Assembly (NCBI GenBank): GCA_002254385.1
Contig: NJDO01000012.1
Span: 1 to 21,853, forward strand
DNA from: Thermoplasmatales archaeon ex4484_6
GTDB lineage: Archaea > Thermoplasmatota > Penumbrarchaeia > Penumbrarchaeales > Penumbrarchaeaceae
Length of the DNA: 21,853 bases
Reading direction: 5' to 3'
The number at the start of each line of letters is the position of its first letter. The first letter of the stretch is position 1. A program made the translations under genes and the position numbers. A model generated the notes under the pieces. It did not search any database and was not told the DNA's origin. It saw nothing but the letters and a program-made list of their open reading frames with translations. Positions 8,638-15,118 of the stretch are shown here, one piece after another.

Positions 8638-8692
8638 TGTCATTCACTCATTTCAGAACCTTTCTCATTCCACGGTCATCGGGTTCCGGCAA

Positions 8693-8702
8693 TATTATTA
8701 TA
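8693..8702 (+). promoter_or_regulatory. TATA-like box of the hydrolase-flavoprotein-radical SAM operon
   Basis: An ATTATTATA-type stretch is centred about 27 bases before the ATG at 8725. No ribosome site lies between them, so the first gene of the operon is probably leaderless. Confidence 0.5.
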
Positions 8703-8724
8703 CACAGCCCCGTATCTTTCCGGG

Positions 8725-9351
8725 ATGAAGGTGGAGGACTACTATCCCCTGGAAAGTTCCGAACGGAAGGCTTCGGAATGGGTGAAGGGACTCGACAGGA
8801 AGAGACGCTGGAAAGGGGTCACGGGTAAATGCGCACTTCTGGTCATCGATATGCAGAACTTCTTCCTGGATCCAGGGAGTCATGCATTCATTCCCTCCTC
8901 GTCGACCGTCCTTGTGAAAGTTCAGCAACTGTTGAAACGTTTCCCCGGACCTGTGATCTTCACCAGGCATGAGAATGATGCGGGCGGGAAGAACCTGATG
9001 TCCGTCTGGTGGAGGGGAGTGGTAAACGGTGATATGTCCCGGCTCCATCCGGACATCGATACAAGGGGGATGCCTGTGTTGAGGAAGGAGCATTACAGCG
9101 CCTTCCGGGGGACGGGTTTGGAGGAGATGCTTTCCGGGATGGGTATCGAGACGGTTGCCGTCTCCGGTGTGATGACGGACCTCTGCTGCGAATCCACGGT
9201 CAGGGATGCCTTCATGAGAGGCTTCAAGCCGATCCTTCTGGCCGATTGCACGGGAACGATATCCGAAGAGGCCCATCTGGCAAGCCTCAAGGTGATTTCA
9301 AGGGCATTCGGGGAGGTGCTAACATCGGAAGAGCTAATGCTGCGATTGTAG
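8725..9351 (+). CDS. Isochorismatase-family cysteine hydrolase
   Basis: A 208-residue protein with the catalytic triad of the isochorismatase/nicotinamidase fold. D42 lies in VIDMQNFF, K121 in LRKEHYSAF, and C154 in GVMTDLCCESTVRDAF. The extra C155 occupies the position that is usually Val. The family hydrolyses amides or enol ethers such as nicotinamide or N-carbamoyl compounds; the substrate cannot be told here. Nicotinamidase metal ligands are not clearly present. A longer frame to 8599 would run into the tRNA, so the ATG at 8725 behind the TATA box is used. It is the first gene of an overlapping three-gene operon. Confidence 0.88.
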   Translation: MKVEDYYPLESSERKASEWVKGLDRKRRWKGVTGKCALLVIDMQNFFLDPGSHAFIPSSSTVLVKVQQLLKRFPGPVIFTRHENDAGGKNLMSVWWRGVVNGDMSRLHPDIDTRGMPVLRKEHYSAFRGTGLEEMLSGMGIETVAVSGVMTDLCCESTVRDAFMRGFKPILLADCTGTISEEAHLASLKVISRAFGEVLTSEELMLRL

Positions 9352-10172
9352 GAGCCGGACCGGCGGGGCTCTCCGCAGCCGTTCAGCTTGTCAAGGAGGG
9401 CATATCGTTTACGATCTTCGAGAAGGAATTGCCCGGAGGGCTCCTCAGAACCGCTAACCGGGTGGACAACCTACTGGGCATGAAGGGTATGAGCGGCCTC
9501 TCCCTCTGCGAGAGCTTTCTCGAACATGCCAGGGATATGGGGGTCGTGATCGAGGCAGCTCCCGTGAAAAGCATCAACGTTCATGAAGGGTCCTTCCATC
9601 TCGAATCGGGAAAGGGGAACAGGGATTTCAGTAACCTAATCCTGGCCACGGGGTCCCGACCGAAGAGGCTCGATCTCCCCGATGCGATGTACCGCATTGA
9701 CGGACCCGGGGACCTGAAAGGGGGATCCCTGCTCATTATCGGTGGGGGGGACCTCGCTTTTGATAATGCCCTGAGGGTATTCGGCTGGGGTATCGATGTA
9801 TGCATACTTCACAGGTCAGCACCGAAGGCCAATCACTCCCTCGTGAACGAGGTCAGGGAGGCGGGAATACGTCTGGTGAAGGGTGATGTGGGAATGGTTT
9901 CCCCGGGCAGGGACGGATATCATCTGGAGGGTGAGGGCGTATTTGACAATGCCGCCGTTTTCACGGGAAGGGTTCCCGACAGGTCCCTGATAGACCATAT
10001 GGGTCCCGTGGAGGTATTCATGCCCTCACACGAGACATCCGTTAAGGGGTTATATGTGATCGGTGATGCAGCTTCGATCGAGAGTTCTCAGACGGCATAT
10101 GCGATGTCGTCCGGTCTGTCGGCCGCGATGGACATTGCGAGAAAGGTGAGGGAAGATGAAGGTGGTCCTTGA
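9324..10172 (+). CDS. Thioredoxin-reductase-like FAD/NAD(P) oxidoreductase without redox CxxC
   Basis: The protein has an FAD-binding GAGPAG motif near its start, then ATGSRP, a second dinucleotide motif IIGGGDLAFDNA, and the C-terminal FAD motif YVIGDAAS followed by SQTAYAMSSGLSAA. This is the thioredoxin reductase fold. The CxxC normally found just before the second Rossmann motif is absent, so it cannot reduce thioredoxin by the usual route. The start is uncertain. The only ATG/GTG/TTG codon in frame ahead of the FAD motif is TTG at 9246, deep inside the previous gene. A strong ribosome site GGAGGTG (9312-9318) instead points to an ATC at 9324, used here as the best N-terminal estimate. 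It overlaps both neighbours. Confidence 0.78.
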   Translation: MGRANAAIVGAGPAGLSAAVQLVKEGISFTIFEKELPGGLLRTANRVDNLLGMKGMSGLSLCESFLEHARDMGVVIEAAPVKSINVHEGSFHLESGKGNRDFSNLILATGSRPKRLDLPDAMYRIDGPGDLKGGSLLIIGGGDLAFDNALRVFGWGIDVCILHRSAPKANHSLVNEVREAGIRLVKGDVGMVSPGRDGYHLEGEGVFDNAAVFTGRVPDRSLIDHMGPVEVFMPSHETSVKGLYVIGDAASIESSQTAYAMSSGLSAAMDIARKVREDEGGP

Positions 10173-11070
10173 GAAGGGAATGCCCGGGCTTGCAACGGTT
10201 TATGCCGCATCTTTCAGGGGCAGGGATGACCTCATCCTCGAATTCGTCGATTCCCTTTCCGGCAGCACCGGGGTGGAGGAGAAATGGGTCACCGTGGTCT
10301 CGTCCCAGTTCGGGTGTCCCGTGGGATGCCTGATGTGTGATACGAACGGATATTACAGGGGAAATCCCACAACGGAGGAGCTCTTCTCCCAGGTGGAATA
10401 CATGGTGAAAAGGAGGTTCGGCCGTCTCGAGGTTCCTTCCGGGAAGTTCAAGGTGCAGTTCGCCAGGATGGGGGAACCCGCCCTGAATCCGAATGTGATA
10501 GATGCCATCATCATGATAAGGAATGTCATAAGCGCCCCGGGCCTCATGCCTTGCATCTCCACCATTGCCCCGGCAGGGACCGGGGAGTTCTTCGATGGTC
10601 TTGCCGCTCTCAATCACGATATCTTCAAGGGGCGGTTCCAGCTCCAGTTCTCCCTCCATTCCACCTCGGAGGAGCAGAGGAACAGGATAATTCCCGTGGA
10701 GAAATGGAGCCTTGAGGATATCGCAGATTACGGTCGCCGCTTCTACTGCGGGGGAAGGAAGGTAACCCTGAACTTTGCCATGGCAAGGGAAAATGAAATG
10801 GATGTGGATGTAATCCGATCCCTGTTCTCGAGCGGCCTGTTCACGATAAAGATAACCCCGGTTAACCCCACCGAGAACGCTGTCAGGAACTCCATTGCAA
10901 GGATCAACGTTCTCGAGGAGGAGCTGCCCCAGATAGAGGAACTCAGGCTGCATGGCTACGATGTGATATTGTCCGTTGGGGACCTCAGGGAGAACGAGGT
11001 GGGTTCCAACTGCGGTCAGCTTGCCGCCGTCTGGAACCGGACCAGGGTCGACAGTCCGCTTACCGGGTAA
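10156..11070 (+). CDS. RlmN/Cfr-like radical SAM enzyme
   Basis: A 304-residue protein. The segment VSSQFGCPVGCLMC carries the CX3CX2C cluster motif (C54, C58, C61). ARMGEPALN (103-111) and FSLHSTSEEQRNRIIP (165-180) match RlmN landmarks, as does the C-terminal SNCGQLAA, whose C286 aligns with the methyl-carrying Cys355 of E. coli RlmN. The residue aligned with RlmN Cys118 is V47, so the cysteine that resolves the covalent intermediate is missing. The N-terminal helical domain of RlmN is also short or absent. The family makes 2- or 8-methyladenosine in 23S rRNA, but the product here is unknown. The ATG overlaps the flavoprotein gene by 17 bases. Confidence 0.85.
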   Translation: MKVVLEKGMPGLATVYAASFRGRDDLILEFVDSLSGSTGVEEKWVTVVSSQFGCPVGCLMCDTNGYYRGNPTTEELFSQVEYMVKRRFGRLEVPSGKFKVQFARMGEPALNPNVIDAIIMIRNVISAPGLMPCISTIAPAGTGEFFDGLAALNHDIFKGRFQLQFSLHSTSEEQRNRIIPVEKWSLEDIADYGRRFYCGGRKVTLNFAMARENEMDVDVIRSLFSSGLFTIKITPVNPTENAVRNSIARINVLEEELPQIEELRLHGYDVILSVGDLRENEVGSNCGQLAAVWNRTRVDSPLTG

Positions 11071-11116
11071 TGATGAAAGGTTCGGGACGGGTTCTGCCGC
11101 TTTTCGATGATATCTG

Positions 11117-11123
11117 TTATTAA
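11117..11123 (+). promoter_or_regulatory. TATA-like box of the multi-zinc-ribbon gene
   Basis: TTATTAA is centred 27 bases before the ATG at 11147. No ribosome site intervenes, which fits a leaderless start separate from the upstream operon. Confidence 0.45.
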
Positions 11124-11146
11124 CCTCGATGATGTTATCCCGGACG

Positions 11147-11680
11147 ATGGTGAAGGTCCAATTCTGCCCGCTCTGTTCCGCCTATCTGAGGAATCGTGAT
11201 CTTGAGAAATGCCCGAAATGCGGGGTCGATCTCGAAAGGGAGCTCGATCGGAAGAGAACCTACGAGGAGAGCCTGAAGAGAAAGTCCGAGACAGTTCAGG
11301 GCCCCTTCCATCCCGTCCTCGGGAGAACCTGTCCGATATGTGGAGAGGAGGTGGAGATACTCCCGGCCGAGGTCCTCGAGTTCACCGTTTACGGTGAAGT
11401 GTGCGGAAAGGGGCCAATGGGCGATCTCAGGGCTCCCATGCAGGTATTCATCGGATTTCAGCCCTGGAGATGCAGGAGAAAGCACATGCTCTTTTCATCC
11501 TACGAGGTCGAGAGAAGGGAGCTCTGCCCCAGATGCCTGACTCCCAACGTTTCTTACGGAAAGCTCGTCAGGTCGTGTACCGGCTGCGGAACGATGGTGC
11601 CCGTCGAGTACTACCATGAGGGGGATCCGATAGAGCTCATGAAGAAGCGGGGCTACCATCACGCACCGGAACTGGAGTGA
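11147..11680 (+). CDS. Multi-zinc-ribbon protein of unknown function
   Basis: A 177-residue protein with three cysteine modules. Module one is CPLC (7-10) with CPKC (22-25). The middle has CPIC (62-65), probably completed by C86, C109 or H113. Module three is CPRC (127-130) with CTGC (144-147). A charged helix links the first two modules. I do not recognise the family. Such ribbons commonly bind nucleic acid or protein, but no role is assigned. An ATG at 11129 is also in frame; 11147 is preferred from the TATA spacing. It is convergent with the Lrp-domain gene. Confidence 0.75.
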   Translation: MVKVQFCPLCSAYLRNRDLEKCPKCGVDLERELDRKRTYEESLKRKSETVQGPFHPVLGRTCPICGEEVEILPAEVLEFTVYGEVCGKGPMGDLRAPMQVFIGFQPWRCRRKHMLFSSYEVERRELCPRCLTPNVSYGKLVRSCTGCGTMVPVEYYHEGDPIELMKKRGYHHAPELE

Positions 11681-11821
11681 ATCCCCTCCCCGGGCGCATC
11701 CGGCAATTCCCGCTGAATAATGGATACTTCGGTCATGATCCGAGATAAACAGGATAATGAACGGAACCGGATGCATCCCACACCCATCCGGGGAATCAAC
11801 TCGAGCTTCAGGGCCGGAGCC

Positions 11822-12082
11822 TCATCCTTTCGTTTCAAGGGAATCGGGTCCGAAGGATGCTTCCAGGAATGTCTTTGTATGGTTTATTCCATCTATCGAC
11901 CTGATCTCCTCGATTATATGTTTTGCCAGGTGGTTGGGGTTGTCGGCCTTTACCCGGAGGATGAAATCGAATTCGCCAAAAAGAGGATGTAGTTCCTCCA
12001 CCCAATCGAAGGTCTTGAGCCTCTCGTAGACGTTCCTTTCAAGACCAGTATTACACTGCACCATCACGAAACCATAAATCAT
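11822..12082 (-). CDS. Stand-alone Lrp/AsnC ligand-binding (RAM) domain protein
   Basis: An 86-residue protein matching only the C-terminal alpha-beta domain of Lrp/AsnC regulators. The sequence runs from YGFVMVQCNTGLERNVYERL through GEFDFILRVKADNPNHLAKHIIEEI to a closing INHTKTFL strand. The helix-turn-helix DNA-binding half is absent. In the family this domain forms dimers and octamers and binds amino acids, so a stand-alone copy may sense ligands or modulate a full-length Lrp. The ATG at 12082 is 27 bases from a TATA-like box and looks leaderless. Confidence 0.88.
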   Translation of the reverse strand: MIYGFVMVQCNTGLERNVYERLKTFDWVEELHPLFGEFDFILRVKADNPNHLAKHIIEEIRSIDGINHTKTFLEASFGPDSLETKG

Positions 12083-12104
12083 GGTGCTATTATTGGTGTG
12101 TCTT

Positions 12105-12114
12105 ACAATTAATA
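12105..12114 (-). promoter_or_regulatory. TATA-like box of the Lrp-domain gene
   Basis: TATTAATTGT on the minus strand is centred about 27 bases before the ATG at 12082, fitting a leaderless transcript. Confidence 0.45.
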
Positions 12115-12323
12115 CTTTTGACTAGCAGGGTGAAAATAACATTTTCGCATGTTTCCTGTAACGGGGGGCGGCATGATAAAAAATCGGGCACGAATGATAA
12201 TACATTCGTATCCGAACTCCAAGCCCCCACCCCCCGAGGTATGGTCGATAAGAGGAATCAAGGTGTATTAAAGAGACAAACGACTGGATGCTCCGAATTC
12301 CCCATATAATAAAGAAAATCTCA

Positions 12324-12379
12324 TGATCGATGCTCACAACAAAAGAGTGAAGATTCGTTGTATTTCACCGAATCTTCAT
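12324..12379 (+). repeat. 56-bp dispersed repeat, copy A
   Basis: This sequence recurs at 19988-20043 in opposite orientation with only two differences. Its second half is a dyad: GAAGATTCG(T)TG, a TATTT loop, then CACCGAATCTTC. Copy A has one mismatch in the 12-bp stem. A TATA-like element about 20 bases upstream could drive a small transcript. Confidence 0.85.
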
Positions 12380-12413
12380 TCTAGGGTGGTCTTTCTCCTG
12401 TTACATAGGGTAA

Positions 12414-12423
12414 TTCTTATATC
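12414..12423 (+). promoter_or_regulatory. TATA-like box upstream of the acetate-type transporter
   Basis: TTCTTATATC would start transcription near 12443. This either leaves a leader of about 70 bases before the ATG at 12514, or supports a leaderless start at the in-frame ATG 12442. Confidence 0.4.
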
Positions 12424-12513
12424 GGACATCGTAATCTCGGGATGGACCTGAGTGGGGTGGGGTACACCCGATCGGATGCCCTTTCCCCCCCACAAGGTAC
12501 AGGGGTATTTAGG

Positions 12514-13137
12514 ATGACGAAATCCAGCAAGAATCCGGGAGACTTCCTGGCAAATCCGGCTCCTCTGGGGCTGATGGGATTCGGAATGACGACCATACTG
12601 CTCAATATTCACAATGCAGGTCACTACGGACTCGGTTCCATGATACTTGCGATGGGCATATTCTACGGAGGCCTTGCCCAGGTGATAGCAGGAATAATGG
12701 AATACAACAAGAAGAACACCTTCGGCGTCACGGCCTTCACGTCATACGGGTTGTTCTGGATCAGCCTTGTGGCACTGCTTGTGTTTCCCAAGGTAGGCAT
12801 ATGGGACCCGATCAACGCGAAGAGCCATGCCCTTGCGATGGGATGGTATTTCTTCTCATGGGGGGCGTTCACCGCTCTCATGTTCATCGGGACACTGAAA
12901 TCCAACAGGATCCTTCAGTTCGTGTTCGCATCCCTTGCCGTTCTGTTCTTCCTGCTGGCCATCAAGGAATGGATGGTCTTCAACGGAGTGGCTTCCGGGA
13001 CGGTGGATTCGTTCACCCATTTCCTGGGTTATGAGGGAATCATCTGTGGTGCTTCCGCCTTCTATCTTGCGATGGCGGAGGTCATAAACGGACAGCTCGG
13101 GAAGACTATACTCCCCATCTTTCCCGTGAATGATTGA
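12514..13137 (+). CDS. Acetate/succinate transporter family protein (AceTr, GPR1/FUN34/YaaH)
   Basis: A 207-residue membrane protein with the family signature NPAPLGLMGFGMTT at residues 14-27 and six hydrophobic helices. Helix one carries LLNIHNAG and the end carries YEGIICGASAFYLAMAEVIN. The family transports acetate or succinate, usually with protons. The ATG at 12514 is chosen because AGGGG precedes it by 8 bases and the family motif follows at the usual distance. The in-frame ATG at 12442 would add 24 residues and sits at leaderless spacing from a TATA box, so the start is open. A hairpin at 13172-13198 ends the gene. Confidence 0.88.
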   Translation: MTKSSKNPGDFLANPAPLGLMGFGMTTILLNIHNAGHYGLGSMILAMGIFYGGLAQVIAGIMEYNKKNTFGVTAFTSYGLFWISLVALLVFPKVGIWDPINAKSHALAMGWYFFSWGAFTALMFIGTLKSNRILQFVFASLAVLFFLLAIKEWMVFNGVASGTVDSFTHFLGYEGIICGASAFYLAMAEVINGQLGKTILPIFPVND

Positions 13138-13171
13138 TCATGAAGGAAGAGGGTTCCTGAATGTTTGGATC

Positions 13172-13206
13172 GGGATGGGCCCTTCGAAGACCCATCCCTT
13201 CTATAT
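13172..13206 (+). terminator. Hairpin terminator after the transporter gene
   Basis: GGGATGGG and CCCATCCC form an 8-bp stem around an 11-base loop (13172-13198). A short T-rich tail follows. It lies 35 bases past the transporter stop. Confidence 0.55.
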
Positions 13207-13493
13207 TTTGAATCGGCGGAATACGTCCGATATTTTCGTTGGCCGTCAGCACCGGCCAGATATTCGTGATCGTATATTCTTGAATACTTGCGATCAATTG
13301 ATGGGAGAAATGACATCTCCCGACAATTTCCTGATAAATAACGCATTTATTCACTTGTTTTATAATATCGGCAAGATTAAAATAGAAATAAGTGCATATA
13401 TTTTTTGCACGATGTACGCATCGAGCTTCAGCCCGATAGAGAGCAGGGAGATAGTTTTGTTAATTACGCATTCAATCCTCTCTTCTTAACCCC

Positions 13494-13548
13494 TTGCTCT
13501 CTATACTTTTGTTTGAGAGAGCAATCATTGATGATCCTCAAACAAAAG
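13494..13548. repeat. Overlapping palindromes
   Basis: TTGCTCTCT (13494-13502) pairs with AGAGAGCAA (13516-13524). CTTTTGTTTGAG (13506-13517) pairs with CTCAAACAAAAG (13537-13548). The two dyads share bases, so they are mutually exclusive folds. The second contains most of the first copy of the 34-bp direct repeat. Confidence 0.75.
13515..13548. repeat. 34-bp direct repeat, intergenic copy
   Basis: Identical over 34 bases to 13783-13816, at a spacing of 268 bases. It reproduces the last codons and stop of tiaS plus 10 bases beyond the stop, but here it is not attached to a reading frame. Confidence 0.9.
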
Positions 13549-13551
13549 CCC

Positions 13552-13739
13552 GCACACTGAATTACTGATTGACGGTTTAGGTGTGCCTGGGCCTCGAAGC
13601 TCCGATCTGGAAATTGCTGTTCAACAGGTAATCGGTTCGAATTTCCAGACCCGCTGAATGAATGATGAAATTGACGGTTTAATTTAGCTGGGTCTTGAAC
13701 TTCCGATACGAAATTATATTGACGTGAGGAAGTTGCAAG
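13552..13739. repeat. Cluster of hairpins with degenerate ATTGACG repeats
   Basis: Three stems follow one another: GCACAC/GTGTGC (13552-13586), TCTGGAAATT/AATTTCCAGA (13606-13649), and CTTGAACTTCC pairing with GGAAGTTGCAAG with one bulge (13694-13739). An approximately 46-base unit starting ATTGACGGTTTA at 13568 recurs in degenerate form at 13670. ATTGACG or ATCGACG followed by TGAGGA occurs at 13718 and 13750. Confidence 0.6.
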
Positions 13740-13782
13740 ATATGATGACATCGACGTGAGGAGCTTACGAGTTCACCCGGAC

Positions 13783-13816
13783 GAGAGAGCAATCATTGAT
13801 GATCCTCAAACAAAAG
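13783..13816. repeat. 34-bp direct repeat, tiaS copy
   Basis: This copy covers the last seven sense codons and stop of tiaS plus 10 bases past the stop. It matches 13515-13548 exactly. Confidence 0.9.
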
Positions 13817-15118
13817 TCCGTGAAACGGAGGAGCCACCTCAAGCTCCTTCACCGGTGTGACGGATGAGGGCCTGAACAGGTGCCTCCATGCGGTCGGCGG
13901 GGGCTCTATCATTCCCGGGGAGAGCTTCCTCTTCACCTCCATCGGGAGCTTCTCCAATCCTTCCCTGTTCCCGCAGCTCTTGCATCTCAACCCCTGACCC
14001 TTTCCCATGGATTCCGTCGGTCCGCCGCAAAGTGGGCATCTCGGGTTCACGAGATCCCTCTTCTTTTCCAGCTCCTGCACCTCGACCTTCTCGAGGTTGA
14101 TGCCCCTTTCGAACCTGCCGCCCCCCTCCCTCACCGACCCCCATATCCTGATGGAATCACCCCTGATCAGGCCGGAGAGCTCCTTTCTGAACCCTTTCGT
14201 GGGTTCGTATGCCCATGCGGTCATGGTGTGACCGCTGCCGTCTCTTACGGGAATCGATAGGTGCCCTCCCCCATGATAGGATGGTTCGGAATCCACCACA
14301 ACATCCAAACTCACCGATGAATAGGGAGAGGCATCCTTCAGGGAGTCTATAGCCACTATGTGCACATCGGTATGCTGGTTGGTCCTCCAAAGCACCCATC
14401 TCTCGGCCCTCCCCGCACTGACCTCCAAGAGAGCCGAACGGGTGTCAACGGGCTCCAATCCCCTGATACCGCAGATGACTGGACAGGGAGAATGGGGAAT
14501 GCACACGAGATCACCCCGATCATCCACATTGAAGAATGTGGAAGGATGTTTTCTTGAAGCTTCCCTTACCGAGCCCGGATCGACGAGTCTCTCCCTGTCC
14601 TTCACCTCCCCGTTTCTGTAAAGGATCGCCTCGTAGGTGAATTCATCGAACCTTGCTCCCACCGCGGAAACGGCCCCGATCAACCCCCTCCCGTTCTTCC
14701 AGCCCCTGAACAGGCATTCATGCTCTTTCAGTAACGGGATTATTTCATCCGTACCCATCAATCTATGCAGCGCCTCATGATATGTTTCGGTGAATTCTTC
14801 CGGGACGTTTCCGGAAATAACGACAAGGCCCGGGTTGGTCTGGGGATCCTCCATGATGGAATATTTTTCTATCATTTCGCAGCATGTATCGAACATCCTC
14901 CGTTCCTGGCCCCTCCTTCCGGAGAATCGAAGTGCCACCGCCCCGTTCCCCCGGGTCTTCCATGGAACGTTCGGATTCAATCTTACAAGTTCGGGATAGG
15001 TCGAGAGCTCCACCGGAAGCTTTTCCATTTCCTCGATGATGAGCGCCCCCAGATATGTGGTGCACATCCCGAGTTCGGCCGAGTCCGTGGAATCCACGCC
15101 AATATGATATTCCGTCAC
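13793..15118 (-). CDS. tiaS: tRNA(Ile2) 2-agmatinylcytidine synthetase
   Basis: A 441-residue protein opening TEYHIGVDSTDS then GMCTTYL, the signature start of TiaS. Later come the catalytic-region segments RGNGAVALRFSG, RGLIGAVSAVG and YHGGGHLS. An OB-fold with DSIRIWGSVREGG follows, and a C-terminal zinc ribbon CPLC...CKSC. TiaS uses ATP and agmatine to convert C34 of tRNA-Ile(CAU) to agmatidine, so that the tRNA reads AUA. The start is GTG at 15118, sharing bases with the stop of the upstream gene as GTGA; GGAAGG lies 8 bases ahead. An in-frame extension to 15328 only overlaps deoxyhypusine synthase. The last codons belong to a 34-bp repeat. Confidence 0.93.
   Translation of the reverse strand: MTEYHIGVDSTDSAELGMCTTYLGALIIEEMEKLPVELSTYPELVRLNPNVPWKTRGNGAVALRFSGRRGQERRMFDTCCEMIEKYSIMEDPQTNPGLVVISGNVPEEFTETYHEALHRLMGTDEIIPLLKEHECLFRGWKNGRGLIGAVSAVGARFDEFTYEAILYRNGEVKDRERLVDPGSVREASRKHPSTFFNVDDRGDLVCIPHSPCPVICGIRGLEPVDTRSALLEVSAGRAERWVLWRTNQHTDVHIVAIDSLKDASPYSSVSLDVVVDSEPSYHGGGHLSIPVRDGSGHTMTAWAYEPTKGFRKELSGLIRGDSIRIWGSVREGGGRFERGINLEKVEVQELEKKRDLVNPRCPLCGGPTESMGKGQGLRCKSCGNREGLEKLPMEVKRKLSPGMIEPPPTAWRHLFRPSSVTPVKELEVAPPFHGLLFEDHQ

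Larger units (their letters stand above)
12083..12513. other. Intergenic region between the Lrp-domain and transporter genes
   Basis: 431 bases without a convincing gene. It holds the Lrp-domain promoter at the left, copy A of a 56-bp repeat at 12324-12379 with an AT-rich TATAATAA box just upstream (12305-12312), and the presumed transporter promoter near 12414-12423. Between 12120 and 12300 I see no feature beyond AT-rich and C-rich stretches. Confidence 0.5.
13138..13792. other. Gene-free, AT-rich, hairpin-rich tract between transporter and tiaS
   Basis: 655 bases with no credible coding region. Base composition is visibly more AT-rich than in the flanking genes. Besides the transporter terminator I find hairpins at 13240-13258 (TGGCCG/CGGCCA), 13303-13321 (GGGAGA/TCTCCC), 13410-13423 (CGATG/CATCG), 13494-13548, 13552-13586, 13606-13649 and 13694-13739. 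The right part is bracketed by a 34-bp direct repeat that copies the 3' end of tiaS. Confidence 0.6.

Noticed and set aside
13130..13489. 119-codon plus-strand frame in the hairpin-rich tract
   Set aside because: It crosses a terminator and several hairpins, has no ribosome site or TATA box at proper spacing, and its composition is not protein-like.
13600..13655. tRNA-like T-arm sequence GGTTCGAATTTCC
   Set aside because: No acceptor, anticodon or D stem can be built around it; the bases form a simple 10-bp hairpin instead.
13640..13700. Box C/D guide RNA
   Set aside because: CTGA and ATGATGA occur close together near 13653-13668, but no upstream C box or clean closing D box lies at the required spacing.
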